DNA from: Prevotella sp. E15-22
Lineage (GTDB): Bacteria > Bacteroidota > Bacteroidia > Bacteroidales > Bacteroidaceae
Assembly: GCF_023204875.1 (NCBI RefSeq)
Contig: NZ_CP096247.1
Coordinates: 1,984,001-2,048,000, forward strand
DNA length: 64,000 bases
Direction of reading: 5' to 3'
Each line of letters begins with the position of its first letter. The first letter of the stretch is position 1. Positions 26,358 through 35,700 of the stretch are shown one piece after another. The notes beneath the pieces are model-generated. The model saw only the letters and a list, made by a program, of their open reading frames with translations. It searched no databases and was not told the origin of the DNA. Both the position numbers and the translations under genes were made by a program.

Positions 26358-27310
26358 CCCTTATGCTGATGTAAATTTAGTTTGGTTAATAACGCTATCC
26401 ACAACCTATACCACGCCCATCGATTTTGTTTATAGTCGGTGGCGTAGATATAATGGTCCTTAAAACGTGTCAAATTAAACTGATGGCCACCATCACGGAA
26501 GATGGTGTTCTTGGGCAAGATATTCCTCTTATAAAGCGTCTCAGAATATTCCGTCTCACTCAACTTAGTAATCTCCATTAGAGAAACGTTATCACCATAG
26601 TCACGATGGCAGTCTTGAGTGACTCGCAGAAGATGACCATTGTAATCTATCAATGATCCGCCATTACGTCCATACTCGTTACTCACACATATAGGAGAAC
26701 AAGGATGCTTCACAAACGTACCTTCAAGGAGATTGTCCGTCATATAGAGCTCTTGATAGTACATCCAATCCTTCTGATAGGAAGTAAAGAGATAATAGGA
26801 TTCGCCTTTTTTATAGATATGACTATCGTTCAAGTTATAATGAATGCCTTTTGTACGTTCCTGACGCAACAGTGTACGCACCTTTGAAAAAGAGGTCAGC
26901 TCATCGTTATCAGCACGGTAAAGATGAATGGCATCACTTTCCTGTGACTCAGGCACCATATAGACCACACCATTATCCTCAAAAACATAAGGAAAGGAGA
27001 GATGAAAGGGTTGTTTAAGAACAACAACAGGCTCTGTCCAAGTTACTAAATCAGATGTTTTCACCATGGCTATCACACCAGGATCATCCCAATGCTGTAA
27101 TTCGTAGAACAGATAAAGAATATCGTCTTTAACAAAAAGGAAGGAATCGGCCTGATAGAGGACTGGTTTGGGGCGCCACATACCCGTGATATGGCGTTGA
27201 TAGACAAGATGACGCTCGTCAAAACAATCGAGCGACAACCGACTATCAGCGAAAACGGCTGGAGCAAAAGCACCTTCTTTTCGAAAAAGTTTATCTAACA
27301 TTTTTATCAT
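26354..27310 (-). CDS. beta-propeller protein resembling GINT1 N-terminal/GH43-like domain
   Basis: About 318 residues (an ATG at 27299-27301 is an alternative start). The sequence is a series of beta-propeller blades: HITGMWRPKPVLYQADSF, YLFYELQHWDDPGVIA, FPYVFEDNGVVYMVPES, GGSLIDYNGHLLRVTQD, and DGGHQFNLTRF. This pattern is what I know from the glucosamine inositolphosphorylceramide transferase (GINT1) N-terminal domain and GH43-like propellers in bacterial polysaccharide loci, usually alone or fused to formyltransferases. No signal peptide, so it works in the cytoplasm. It probably recognises or modifies a sugar, but no catalytic residues can be assigned with confidence. Confidence 0.65.
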   Translation of the reverse strand: MIKMLDKLFRKEGAFAPAVFADSRLSLDCFDERHLVYQRHITGMWRPKPVLYQADSFLFVKDDILYLFYELQHWDDPGVIAMVKTSDLVTWTEPVVVLKQPFHLSFPYVFEDNGVVYMVPESQESDAIHLYRADNDELTSFSKVRTLLRQERTKGIHYNLNDSHIYKKGESYYLFTSYQKDWMYYQELYMTDNLLEGTFVKHPCSPICVSNEYGRNGGSLIDYNGHLLRVTQDCHRDYGDNVSLMEITKLSETEYSETLYKRNILPKNTIFRDGGHQFNLTRFKDHYIYATDYKQNRWAWYRLWIALLTKLNLHQHKG

Positions 27311-28292
27311 TACTACTTGTTATACTAACCAAAATACGATTCAAAATAGTCTTACCAACATATGCCAAAACAAATGACAACAAAATAGCAACTAAGAGAA
27401 GTAGCATATTATTATATAAATTATATGCCTTCAAATATAATGACCATATTACAAATTCATGTATAAGATATAATTCTAAAGAAATACTTCCCGTAAAAAA
27501 ACAAAAATGTCGAAATAAAACAGGAATTCTAGATAGTAATATAATACATCCAATAACCATAACAGGAGTACCCAATGCTGTACAAAGAGGGAGGAAGCAA
27601 CTAATCCATAAAGGTAATTCTATCATTTTGGCAATTATGACAAGAAGAACAGCGAAGATAAACGCCCCCAAGCACATATATAATCTCTGTTTATAAATTA
27701 TTTTGGGGAAAAGAGCGAAAAACATCCCAAAGACAAAGACTGGTAGGCGTCCCAAAGTCCATGTCAAGACACCGATAGGACTTCTCCAATTATATCCTAC
27801 TATAGGAGTTAAAAAGAAGTGGGAGAGGAAATATGCTATAAGAACAGTTAACGCCCCTAATTCAGGATACTTCATCAGAAATCTATATAATAGAGGGCTC
27901 ATAACATAATAAATGATTATTGAGTGGATAAACCACAAATCAAGACTAAAACATGACCAAAGGTTTATATGAAGTTCTGATAAACATGAATCATCTACTT
28001 GGAATATAGACCATTTAAACAACCCAAAAAACAAACAAGCAGGAAATAGACGCTGTAATCTATGATAAAAAAAGATACGAACACTATTTTTAGCAAGAGA
28101 GCGAACCATTCCCATTCCTGACAAAAAAAGAAAAATCTCAACCCCCCAATGACCATAGTTATGAAAAAAATTAAATGGAGGGAAACTTGAGAACTCTTGA
28201 TGTGAAAGCATTATGGAGAACATTGCTAATCCCATAATACCATTTCTGTATTTGCTCAGTTGTGAAAAAAAATCGTTTATCAAGAGTTTCAT
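27291..28292 (-). CDS. membrane acyltransferase family 3
   Basis: 333 residues with about ten hydrophobic helices. Family marks near the N-terminus are GLAMFSIMLSHQEF (with the His of the active site) and FLSGMGMVRSL; RLQRLFPACLFFG follows. Proteins of this kind O-acylate surface glycans or lipids from the membrane. It is second in the five-gene operon, seven nt after the GT4 upstream, and its 3' end overlaps the next start. Its base composition is strikingly AT-rich compared with both neighbours, which suggests it was acquired separately and slotted into the operon. Confidence 0.8.
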   Translation of the reverse strand: MKLLINDFFSQLSKYRNGIMGLAMFSIMLSHQEFSSFPPFNFFHNYGHWGVEIFLFLSGMGMVRSLAKNSVRIFFYHRLQRLFPACLFFGLFKWSIFQVDDSCLSELHINLWSCFSLDLWFIHSIIIYYVMSPLLYRFLMKYPELGALTVLIAYFLSHFFLTPIVGYNWRSPIGVLTWTLGRLPVFVFGMFFALFPKIIYKQRLYMCLGAFIFAVLLVIIAKMIELPLWISCFLPLCTALGTPVMVIGCIILLSRIPVLFRHFCFFTGSISLELYLIHEFVIWSLYLKAYNLYNNMLLLLVAILLSFVLAYVGKTILNRILVSITSSNDKNVR

Positions 28293-28298
28293 TATATA

Positions 28299-29441
28299 TT
28301 ATATTAAAGAATCAAACAATTTGCGCCACTGACTCATGATACGGTCTTTTGAATAAAAGGCCATATGCTGCTTGGCCTTACGTCCAAGTTGGCGACGCAG
28401 TTCATCATTCTCCATCAACAAGCAAACCTTATCTGCGAAAGCCTCAATACAGCCATCTTCCACCAGATAGCCATCCTCTCCATCGTTGATGATATAACGC
28501 GGGCCACTGGGACAATTGAACGAGATGCAAGGCAAGCCACAGCCCATAGCCTCCTGCAAGACAACGGGGAAGCCTTCGTAACGAGAAGTCAACACACAAA
28601 GGGAACTAGTCATATACTCATGTTCCATATCTTTTGTGGGAGGCATAAATATCACTTGCTGCTCGATACCATATTGTTTTACCTTCGTTTTCAGGTCATT
28701 TAGCATAGCGCCTGTGCAGAACATGCGCAAGGTCCAATCTGGATGACGCTGAGCCACCAATCGCCAAACATCAATCAAGCGATCAGGAGCCTTTTCGTAT
28801 TCAGCACGACCAACATATATGACACTCTTAGCCAATAAAAGGTTTTCCTCCTCTGGATAATACTGAACGGCATTGTTGATGACCTTAACCTGACGGACAG
28901 AGTGCCATAGCTGTTCTTCCAAAGTGTTCAGTACTACTACCTCATCGAACTTCTTGGCCGAGGCATTCAACTGATGCTCTATATAAGCAGCCAACAGTTT
29001 ATATACCCCACCCTTCAGTCTGAGATTAGGCAAAGCACGGATATTCTTCTTTGTTGTGTGAACCTCTGCTATAGCAGCTTTGGCATAGCGCTTATAAAGA
29101 TTCACGAACTTGGCATCGCGACTGAAGGTAGAGATAATTATGTCGGGTTCGATTTGTGCCAAGGTTTGCGTCAAAGCCTTTTTATATGCACGCATCAAAC
29201 GCAGATAAACCATCAACCTCTTTAATGGACCATACTGATACTGCTGAAAGAAGTTGATGTTTAGGTCGACAAGATGTACTTTCTCTGAAAGAGGAAAGAA
29301 TGGCTCAATGCCATTTTGAGAATCTGTAATCAGGAACACCTCATATCCCCAATGGTCAGCCATATAATTAGCCTTACTGATGATGATTTTGTCGGCACCA
29401 CCAATATTGATAAAAGCGGGATATATGTAGGCTAATCGCAT
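28299..29441 (-). CDS. glycosyltransferase family 4
   Basis: 380 residues, first gene of a five-gene reverse operon. The N-terminus YIYPAFINIGGADKIIISK contains the GT-B acceptor loop; YVGRAEYEKAPDRLIDVW is the linker; EGFPVVLQEAMGCGLPCISF carries the E-x7-E motif. It is paralogous in appearance to the genes at 24076 and 31337, all sharing the GG..K/R...KANY..... GY/W pattern at the amino end. It probably acts at an early step of a glycan made by this locus. Linkage and donor unknown. Confidence 0.85.
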   Translation of the reverse strand: MRLAYIYPAFINIGGADKIIISKANYMADHWGYEVFLITDSQNGIEPFFPLSEKVHLVDLNINFFQQYQYGPLKRLMVYLRLMRAYKKALTQTLAQIEPDIIISTFSRDAKFVNLYKRYAKAAIAEVHTTKKNIRALPNLRLKGGVYKLLAAYIEHQLNASAKKFDEVVVLNTLEEQLWHSVRQVKVINNAVQYYPEEENLLLAKSVIYVGRAEYEKAPDRLIDVWRLVAQRHPDWTLRMFCTGAMLNDLKTKVKQYGIEQQVIFMPPTKDMEHEYMTSSLCVLTSRYEGFPVVLQEAMGCGLPCISFNCPSGPRYIINDGEDGYLVEDGCIEAFADKVCLLMENDELRRQLGRKAKQHMAFYSKDRIMSQWRKLFDSLI

Positions 29442-29464
29442 AGATTATTCGATTGTATATGTGG

Positions 29465-29496
29465 CAAAGGTACAAAAAACATAGAGCAAAACCAAA
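29465..29496 (-). promoter_or_regulatory. promoter of the five-gene reverse glycosyltransferase operon
   Basis: On the reverse strand TTTG (29493-29496) and TACCTTTG (29465-29472), spacer 20 nt; predicted leader under 20 nt. Confidence 0.7.
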
Positions 29497-29515
29497 TACT
29501 TTTCAAAAAAAATTG

Positions 29516-29523
29516 TACCTTTG
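29516..29523 (+). promoter_or_regulatory. -7 element for the forward GT2 gene at 29544
   Basis: TACCTTTG 20 nt before the ATG. The -33 position is T-rich but lacks a clean TTTG. It lies back to back with the reverse operon promoter. Confidence 0.5.
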
Positions 29524-29543
29524 CATCAAATAGTTCGAACAAC

Positions 29544-30485
29544 ATGAAGCAGAACATTAAATTCAGTGTCACGATTCCTGCCTACAAGGATAAATACCTT
29601 AAGGAAACGATTGACAGTGTGTTGGCACAGACGTATCAAGACTACGAGGTTGTGATTGTTAATGATGCATCGCCATACGATTTGGACAGTATTGTGAACC
29701 AATACACAGACCCACGTATCCGCTATTTCAAGAACGAGAAGAACTGCGGTGCCAAGAACGTGGTGGATAACTGGAATATTTGTCTGAGTCATGCTACAGG
29801 CGACTATCTCATTTGCATGGGAGATGACGACAACTTGACGCCACGCTGTCTGCAAGACTTTGCCGAGCTAATTGAGAAGTATCCAGAATTGGACTTATAT
29901 CATGCCCGCAGCGAAATTATTGATGATGATTCGAACTTTGTATGTGTACTTGAGGAACGTCCTGAATGGGAATCGGTATATTCACTCATTTACAACCCAC
30001 GAAATACGCATTTAGGCGACTGGCTCTTTAAGACCGACACGCTCCGAAAGAATGGAGGCTTTTACAAACTCCCCTATGGGTGGCAGAGTGACGATATCAG
30101 TGCTTTTATCGCGGCTGCCAGTCATGGCGTAGCCAACACCAAAGAGCCTGGATTTCAGTATAGAGGAAATGGTCTTTCAATTAGTCACGACCTGACATGT
30201 ATTGAAGATAAAATTGAGGCTGTGCGCTTCTCTATCAAATGGCGCTTGGAATTTGTAGCCGACAAGCATTCAGGCAATGCAGACGATGAGAAACTGATTG
30301 AACTTATCAAACGCGATGCCCTATCGAAAGGCAATCAGGATATTGATGACATGGTGGAGTTTGATATTCGCAAACACCTATGGAGTCGCAGTTGGTTCTG
30401 GCTATGGAACCGACAGAAGCACGACATATCCATGAAGCGCTACTTGCGCTGCGTATTGAAGACCATCAAATATCGATTAAGATAG
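29544..30485 (+). CDS. glycosyltransferase family 2
   Basis: 313 residues. FSVTIPAYKDKYLKETIDSV and VVIVNDASPYDLDSI are the nucleotide-binding part of the GT-A fold, and LICMGDDDN is the metal-binding acidic cluster. GGFYKLPYGWQSDDISAF is the acceptor-side region. It is the only forward gene between two reverse units and has its own -7 element, so it is expressed separately. The 3' end faces the next reverse gene at a distance of 3 nt. Role in surface glycan synthesis is inferred from context. Confidence 0.83.
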   Translation: MKQNIKFSVTIPAYKDKYLKETIDSVLAQTYQDYEVVIVNDASPYDLDSIVNQYTDPRIRYFKNEKNCGAKNVVDNWNICLSHATGDYLICMGDDDNLTPRCLQDFAELIEKYPELDLYHARSEIIDDDSNFVCVLEERPEWESVYSLIYNPRNTHLGDWLFKTDTLRKNGGFYKLPYGWQSDDISAFIAAASHGVANTKEPGFQYRGNGLSISHDLTCIEDKIEAVRFSIKWRLEFVADKHSGNADDEKLIELIKRDALSKGNQDIDDMVEFDIRKHLWSRSWFWLWNRQKHDISMKRYLRCVLKTIKYRLR

Positions 30486-30488
30486 TAC

Positions 30489-31334
30489 TTACATCATATT
30501 TTCTTTGGTGTCCTCGTAATGATCAGTCGAATGAAAAATACGGGTAATCCCCTTTCCCTGTACTTTAATACGATGCCATAGACTCTGAAACAGGGAACCT
30601 TCATTGAGTGTTCCATAACCCGTTACTGGGCGAGCCTTACGATTATACAAGAAGGAAATCTTGCCGAACTTCTTCAATTCAAGGGCTAACGATCCATCCT
30701 CACCACGACGGATATCGGTACGAATCTTCACCTGACGGGCATAATCGGCACGGAATGCAAAGGTCATGCCACGAACATTTAGTTCTGGACGCTTAAAATG
30801 TTGAATCCATAAAAATGCGTCACGAATGAACTCAAAGAGGAACAAGCCAAAAGCGGAATGCTTTTCATCAGGATAATAGCTCCAGAAAGTGCCAACACAT
30901 GACACACCTGATTTCTCGAGCTTATGCATCATCAAATCGACATAACAAGAAGGATAGAGCGTATCTGCATCAATAAAGAAATGGTACTTGCCCTTGGCAT
31001 GTTCCAAGCCACACTGTCTGGCATAACCAGGACTTTGCTTTGTCTCGTTATAATAAGGCAAACCGAAAGACTTATAAACGAGCTCTGTATCATCTTTCGA
31101 GTTATTATTAACGCCAAGAATTTCTAATGGATACTTAGACTTTAGATTACTCAGTGCCCACAAACAAGCAGGAAGGCGTGTAGACTCATTATAGGCTATT
31201 ACAACAACACTAACCAACGGTTCTGAACTTTGCAGCGAAGCCAACCTGGCACGACTTTCGGCAATGATATGATGAGGGACTACGCTAAAAGGCATCCCAT
31301 AGATGGAAAGATATTGATTGTACCAATGTGCCAT
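30489..31334 (-). CDS. glycosyltransferase family 2
   Basis: About 281 residues from the ATG at 31332-31334 (MAHWYNQYLS), which is two nt after the stop of the upstream GT4; a GTG at 31370 lies within that gene. Motifs are VSVVVIAYNESTRLPACLWA, LGVNNNSKDDTELV and HFFIDADTLYP with the DxD. RRGEDGSLALELKKFG is the acceptor side. Such GT2 enzymes act on lipid-linked intermediates; the fold is certain but the substrate is not. It is co-transcribed with the GT4 upstream. Confidence 0.82.
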   Translation of the reverse strand: MAHWYNQYLSIYGMPFSVVPHHIIAESRARLASLQSSEPLVSVVVIAYNESTRLPACLWALSNLKSKYPLEILGVNNNSKDDTELVYKSFGLPYYNETKQSPGYARQCGLEHAKGKYHFFIDADTLYPSCYVDLMMHKLEKSGVSCVGTFWSYYPDEKHSAFGLFLFEFIRDAFLWIQHFKRPELNVRGMTFAFRADYARQVKIRTDIRRGEDGSLALELKKFGKISFLYNRKARPVTGYGTLNEGSLFQSLWHRIKVQGKGITRIFHSTDHYEDTKENMM

Positions 31335-31336
31335 AC

Positions 31337-32491
31337 TTATGAATCTAAATCCGAAAAAAGAAGTCTCCACCTATCAGCAATTTGATTGATATTGAATCGC
31401 TTCACATTTCTTTGAGCTGCCTGCGACATCGTATTGCGCATTTGTTCATCTGAAATCAGACGAGAAATGGCATTTTCCAACGCATCAACATCACCGTTCT
31501 TCACCAACAAACCATCTTCACCATCACTAACAATATCTTTGGGACCACATGGACAGGCAAAGGAAACCACGGGCAAGCCACATGCCATGGCTTCTACCAA
31601 TACCATACCAAACCCTTCGAAGCGAGAGCTAAAAACAAATAATGAACTGTTGGCGTATTCAAGCTGGATATTAGTTGTTGGTCCATTCAAATGACAACGA
31701 CCAGCATCAATCCCTAACTGTTTCATCAATTGCTCGTAAGGAACACGATCGCCATCACCAAAGATAACCAACTGCCAATCAGGATGTTCCTTTTCAACTT
31801 TCGACCAAGACTGAAGCAAAAGATCAAAGCCTTTCTGATAGACATAACGGCCTACAGCAATGACACGTTTTTCTGTAAGAGTACTGAACTGGTTAGGAAC
31901 GAACGAGAGAGGATCTGGTATTACACTAACATTTGTCAGTTCCAACCAAGCCAATCTATCCTCATTTGTCAATACAATAAATCTATCTAGTTTTTTCAGC
32001 TTTGTAACCAAGCTATGCATCCAGAATTTAGCGAACAAGTTCTTGATGAGATTCGAATCACCAGCCTCAAAGTTTCGATAGTTAGCGCGATTCACATGCA
32101 ATTCACCAATCTTCTTACTTCCATCCTTAATATCATTGAGAAAGTTAATTTCACGACGAAGCAAACTGATTGTGAAATCAGGATGAATTCGCATTAATTC
32201 GGCCTTAACAAGTCTTTTATATCGGCGTTGTTTCTTCAAATAAACGAAGATCTTCTTGAGGAAAGAGCACGTCCACAACTCCTCGAAATTAATATCAAGA
32301 TTGACAACCTTTATCTTAGGTGAAAGCGAATAAAAGAATGGTTTATCTTTGCCTTCGGTCAGAATAATGGTAATATCATATCCAAAGTGCTCAGCAAAAT
32401 AATTGGCCTTGAGCGTAAGTACACGCTCTACTCCTCCGGCCATATATAAAGCTGGAGTCAGGTAAACCAATTTATATTGCTTTTCATTCAT
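31337..32491 (-). CDS. glycosyltransferase family 4
   Basis: About 384 residues from the ATG at 32489-32491 (MNEKQYKLVYL); the longer frame to 32521 overlaps the promoter region. LTPALYMAGGVERVLTLK is the acceptor loop, VGRYVYQKGFDLLLQSW the linker, and EGFGMVLVEAMACGLPVVSF the E-x7-E motif. The carboxy half is very close in pattern to the GT4 at 24076. The gene is followed directly by a GT2 in the same direction, and it opens divergently from the GT2 at 32590. Cytoplasmic face of the membrane. Confidence 0.85.
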   Translation of the reverse strand: MNEKQYKLVYLTPALYMAGGVERVLTLKANYFAEHFGYDITIILTEGKDKPFFYSLSPKIKVVNLDINFEELWTCSFLKKIFVYLKKQRRYKRLVKAELMRIHPDFTISLLRREINFLNDIKDGSKKIGELHVNRANYRNFEAGDSNLIKNLFAKFWMHSLVTKLKKLDRFIVLTNEDRLAWLELTNVSVIPDPLSFVPNQFSTLTEKRVIAVGRYVYQKGFDLLLQSWSKVEKEHPDWQLVIFGDGDRVPYEQLMKQLGIDAGRCHLNGPTTNIQLEYANSSLFVFSSRFEGFGMVLVEAMACGLPVVSFACPCGPKDIVSDGEDGLLVKNGDVDALENAISRLISDEQMRNTMSQAAQRNVKRFNINQIADRWRLLFSDLDS

Positions 32492-32510
32492 CGAGTTAGG
32501 TTTTATGTTG

Positions 32511-32518
32511 CAAAAATA
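32511..32518 (-). promoter_or_regulatory. possible -7 element for the reverse GT4
   Basis: Reverse-strand TATTTTTG, about 20 nt before the chosen ATG. No good -33 match at the expected distance. Confidence 0.35.
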
Positions 32519-32538
32519 CAAAATAAAACGGAAACTAC

Positions 32539-32569
32539 TTTGATAATCGAGAGAAAAATATTACTTTTG
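32539..32569 (+). promoter_or_regulatory. promoter of the forward GT2-acetyltransferase-GT4 run
   Basis: TTTG at 32539-32542 and TACTTTTG at 32562-32569, spacer 19 nt, 20 nt before the ATG at 32590. Confidence 0.65.
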
Positions 32570-32589
32570 CGAAAAATATAATTCTACAG

Positions 32590-33489
32590 ATGCCCAAAGT
32601 TAGTGTCATATTGCCGGTATATAATGTGGCTCCCTACTTGGACGAGGCACTTAAATCCTTAGAGAATCAAACTCTGAAGGATATTGAGATTATTGCCGTA
32701 AATGATGGCTCTACAGACAATAGTGAAGAGATACTAAAAAAACATCAAGAAACAGACCAACGCATAAGATACTTCAACCAAGAGAATCGAGGACAATCGG
32801 CAGCGCGCAACTTGGCAATGAAATATGCTAAAGGAGAATATATATACTTCATGGATTCTGACGATGTGATTGACATAGAGGCATTACAAATATGTTACAA
32901 TCATGCTAAGACGACAAATGCGGATTTTATATTCTTCGATGGAGAAACCATGTTGGATGAAGGTGCTCAGCCTCTGTCATGGGATTATAAAAGAACGAAT
33001 CTAGTTAGCGACGATAGACAGGATGGACTGAAGTTACTTAATAGGATGCTGGATAAGGAAAAACACAATTGTGTTGTGTGGGTTTTATTTATCAAACATG
33101 AATATTTACGAAACATTCAATTAAGTTTTTATCCAGGCATCATACACGAAGATGAACTCTTTACGACCTTATTAACTTTGCAAAGCAGTAACATCTTTGC
33201 ACTAAAGAAGTCTTTCGTAAAACATCGAGTAAGGAAAGCTTCGACAATGGGCAAGCATTATTCAAAGTATAATCTTAATTGCTATCTGACGGTCATAGAT
33301 GAACTTTTCAGATTTCAAGACTCGCCCATCATCAGGAAATTTGCTCGCTACACACTGAGTAAGGTATTCTATACTGGCCACGTAATACCACTAAGCGAGA
33401 AATTTGGCGTATTTTGGCGCGCGATAAAGTCAGGCTATCTGAGATATATTGGATGGAAAGCGACAATGGTGTTTTGGCTGAAACGATGA
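32590..33489 (+). CDS. glycosyltransferase family 2
   Basis: 299 residues. [34 protein letters not shown] and [14 protein letters not shown] are textbook GT2 motifs: nucleotide site, Asp of the donor site, and the DxD-like metal site. [11 protein letters not shown] is a frequent acceptor-side element in EpsH/WaaV-like capsule transferases. It starts a three-gene forward run; its stop overlaps the start of the acetyltransferase gene by 4 nt (ATGA). Sugar specificity cannot be read. Confidence 0.85.
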   Translation: MPKVSVILPVYNVAPYLDEALKSLENQTLKDIEIIAVNDGSTDNSEEILKKHQETDQRIRYFNQENRGQSAARNLAMKYAKGEYIYFMDSDDVIDIEALQICYNHAKTTNADFIFFDGETMLDEGAQPLSWDYKRTNLVSDDRQDGLKLLNRMLDKEKHNCVVWVLFIKHEYLRNIQLSFYPGIIHEDELFTTLLTLQSSNIFALKKSFVKHRVRKASTMGKHYSKYNLNCYLTVIDELFRFQDSPIIRKFARYTLSKVFYTGHVIPLSEKFGVFWRAIKSGYLRYIGWKATMVFWLKR

Positions 33490-34088
33490 AAATAACTATG
33501 AATAAAGAAGGATTCAGACAACAAATGAAGAATAGTCCACGGTTCAAGCGCTTGCTGGACTACCTCATAATGAACCAACGGGATGCACGTCCACGATGGT
33601 ATATCAGATTATTGGCTCCATTGTATCAACATCGGGGACGAGGCTCTAAGATATATTGGTCGGTGAGGATGGACACCCCACCCTATAGAAAATTCTCGTT
33701 GGGAAGGCATAGTGTGGTGGAATCGTACACGTGTGTCAACAATGCGGTGGGCGACGTGGTGATTGGCGACTATACTCGCATAGGTATTCACAACACGATT
33801 ATTGGTCCTGTGACCATTGGAAGTCATGTGAACCTGGCACAGGGTATCACCGTAACGGCGCTGAATCACAACTTTGAGGATAAGAACAAGCGCATTGACG
33901 AGCAAGGCGTATCGACCAAGCCAGTGGTCATTGGTGATGATGTGTGGATTGGAGCGAATGCCGTGATATTGCCAGGCGTTACCATTGGAAAGCATGCAGT
34001 GGTGGCTGCTGGAGCTGTTGTTACGACAGATGTTCCTGAGAACACCGTTGTTGGCGGAGTGCCTGCCAAAGTCATCAAGAAACTATAA
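33486..34088 (+). CDS. hexapeptide-repeat acyltransferase (WcaF/LbH family)
   Basis: 200 residues from the ATG at 33486, which forms an ATGA overlap with the GT2 stop; an ATG at 33498 is possible. The C-terminal two thirds are a left-handed beta-helix built from hexapeptides ([38 protein letters not shown]), with the active-site His in TALNHNFED and the characteristic [13 protein letters not shown] ending. These enzymes acetylate sugars of surface polysaccharides from acetyl-CoA in the cytoplasm. It sits between two glycosyltransferases, so its target is likely the same glycan. Confidence 0.88.
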   Translation: MKITMNKEGFRQQMKNSPRFKRLLDYLIMNQRDARPRWYIRLLAPLYQHRGRGSKIYWSVRMDTPPYRKFSLGRHSVVESYTCVNNAVGDVVIGDYTRIGIHNTIIGPVTIGSHVNLAQGITVTALNHNFEDKNKRIDEQGVSTKPVVIGDDVWIGANAVILPGVTIGKHAVVAAGAVVTTDVPENTVVGGVPAKVIKKL

Positions 34089-34121
34089 GAAAGAACGAAC
34101 AACCTTTAATCTAAGAGAGAC

Positions 34122-35246
34122 ATGAGAATCGGTATTGAAGCACAGCGCATCTTCCGCAAGAACAAACACGGCATGGACTATGTGGTGCTGCAGGAGATAT
34201 TGCAACTACAACAGATGGACCATCAGAATGACTACTATGTGTTTGTCAAACCAGGTCCTGATCATTGCGTTAAGGATTCGAGTAAGGTGCATATCATTGA
34301 AATTGACATGCCTACGTATCCTCTATGGGAACAGTATGCCTTGCCAAAAGCAGCCAAAGAGATTGGGGTTGACATCCTGCACTGTACCAGCAACACGGCA
34401 CCAATCCACTGTAATATTCCAATGATACTAACCTTGCACGACATTATATTCCTGGAACCACGTGACAAGAAGAACAAGTCGCTGTATCAGAACATGGGAT
34501 GGCTATACCGCCGACTGGTGGTGCCACGTATTCTTCATAAGTGCAGACGAATCATTACCGTCAGCGAGTTTGAGAAGAACAATATCATCAACAGGCTGAA
34601 TATTTCAGAACGACGAATGGCGATGATATATAATGGCTTCAATGATTGGTTCAGACCTATTGATGATGAAGAAGAGAAATATAAGAACTATATGCCTGAA
34701 AAGGGCTTCCTATTTTTCTTAGGCAACACAGACCCGAAGAAAAACACGGAGCGAACACTGGTGGCTTATTCAAGATATTTGGAACGGTCGGAAGTGAAAC
34801 GCCCCTTGCTGATGGCTGATTTGGACAGGGATTATCTGAATGGTATTATTAGCAGGAACCGCATAGATAATGTGCGCGAGAAAATTTTTATGCCAGGATA
34901 CATACCTAACCAGGATTTACCTTATATATATAATAGTGCGTTTGCCTTCCTGTACACATCGCTCCGTGAGAGTTTTGGAATCCCTTTACTTGAAGCTATG
35001 GCTTGCGGCACGCCAGTGGTTACAAGCAACACATCGTCAATGCCAGAGATTGGTGGTATTAATGCGATACAAGTGAACCCAGAGAATGCCGACGAGATAG
35101 CAGATATGCTCATCAAGTTGGAGAACGATTCTGAATTCTATCGCCAGCAAAAGGAATGGGGAATGGCCAGAGCTGAACTATTCTCGTGGAGAAAGACGGC
35201 CGAGCAATTGCTTGACCTATACCGAGAGGTTTATATGGAAAGATAA
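34122..35246 (+). CDS. glycosyltransferase family 4
   Basis: 374 residues. MRIGIEAQRIFRKNKHGMD is the N-terminal strand and acceptor loop, LTLHDIIFLEPRDKKNKSL an internal mark, FLGNTDPKKNTERTLVAY the linker, and ESFGIPLLEAMACGTPVVTS the E-x7-E motif. This form (long N-terminal HDI segment, PKKN) resembles mannosyltransferase-type GT4 enzymes in capsule loci. It is last in the forward run begun at 32590 and ends about 30 nt before a converging reverse gene. Exact linkage unknown. Confidence 0.85.
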   Translation: MRIGIEAQRIFRKNKHGMDYVVLQEILQLQQMDHQNDYYVFVKPGPDHCVKDSSKVHIIEIDMPTYPLWEQYALPKAAKEIGVDILHCTSNTAPIHCNIPMILTLHDIIFLEPRDKKNKSLYQNMGWLYRRLVVPRILHKCRRIITVSEFEKNNIINRLNISERRMAMIYNGFNDWFRPIDDEEEKYKNYMPEKGFLFFLGNTDPKKNTERTLVAYSRYLERSEVKRPLLMADLDRDYLNGIISRNRIDNVREKIFMPGYIPNQDLPYIYNSAFAFLYTSLRESFGIPLLEAMACGTPVVTSNTSSMPEIGGINAIQVNPENADEIADMLIKLENDSEFYRQQKEWGMARAELFSWRKTAEQLLDLYREVYMER

Positions 35247-35276
35247 ACACTCGAAAACAAGGCGGGAAAAAGATAA

Positions 35277-35633
35277 TCAAGAGAAAAATTCGTCGAACAA
35301 ATTGAGCGAGAGGTCTTGTTGCGATTTCTCCTCTTCTTCTTCATCTTCTGTCATCTCCTCTTCACGGAAATCCAGCATCAGCTGACGGGCAACGGCATTA
35401 TTACCGGTGTTTAAACGATAATAGCCACGACGACCTGTGCTTTCGATCAGCGACTGTGAAGATTTGGAATTCTTGAGCAGATACTGCTGTACCATACGAT
35501 ACACCTCCTGCATATCGGGCTGAGAAAACAGGGTGCAGTTCATATTATATATGTTCTTGGCCAACATGGACACACTGATGCCACGCTCACCTACCTGAGA
35601 AAGAATATGTAATATCTGCTCTTCGTATGTCAT
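35277..35633 (-). CDS. small conserved protein with acidic tail (winged-helix-like)
   Basis: 118 residues. The first ~70 residues (EEQILHILSQVGERGISVSM, LAKNIYNMNC) have the helix pattern of a winged-helix or DUF-type DNA-binding domain and include a GRRGYYRLN wing-like element. The last ~35 residues are strongly acidic (EEEMTEDEEEEE) and end in LFDEFFS, an arrangement reminiscent of RNA polymerase or ribosome-binding acidic tails. No signal peptide. I do not recognise it. It lies downstream of a strong terminator on the reverse strand, so it has its own transcription start or is read through at a low level. Confidence 0.6.
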   Translation of the reverse strand: MTYEEQILHILSQVGERGISVSMLAKNIYNMNCTLFSQPDMQEVYRMVQQYLLKNSKSSQSLIESTGRRGYYRLNTGNNAVARQLMLDFREEEMTEDEEEEEKSQQDLSLNLFDEFFS

Positions 35634-35638
35634 ATTAC

Positions 35639-35680
35639 TAAAAAAGGTCGGTAAAACACATTGCTTACCGACCTTTTCTT
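35639..35680 (-). terminator. intrinsic terminator of the DUF2582-like gene
   Basis: AAAGGTCGGTAA and TTACCGACCTTT form a long hairpin with T-run on the reverse strand, placed between the winged-helix gene (35701) and the acidic-tail gene. Confidence 0.85.
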
Positions 35681-35700
35681 ATTGTTAAAATGCTCGTCTC

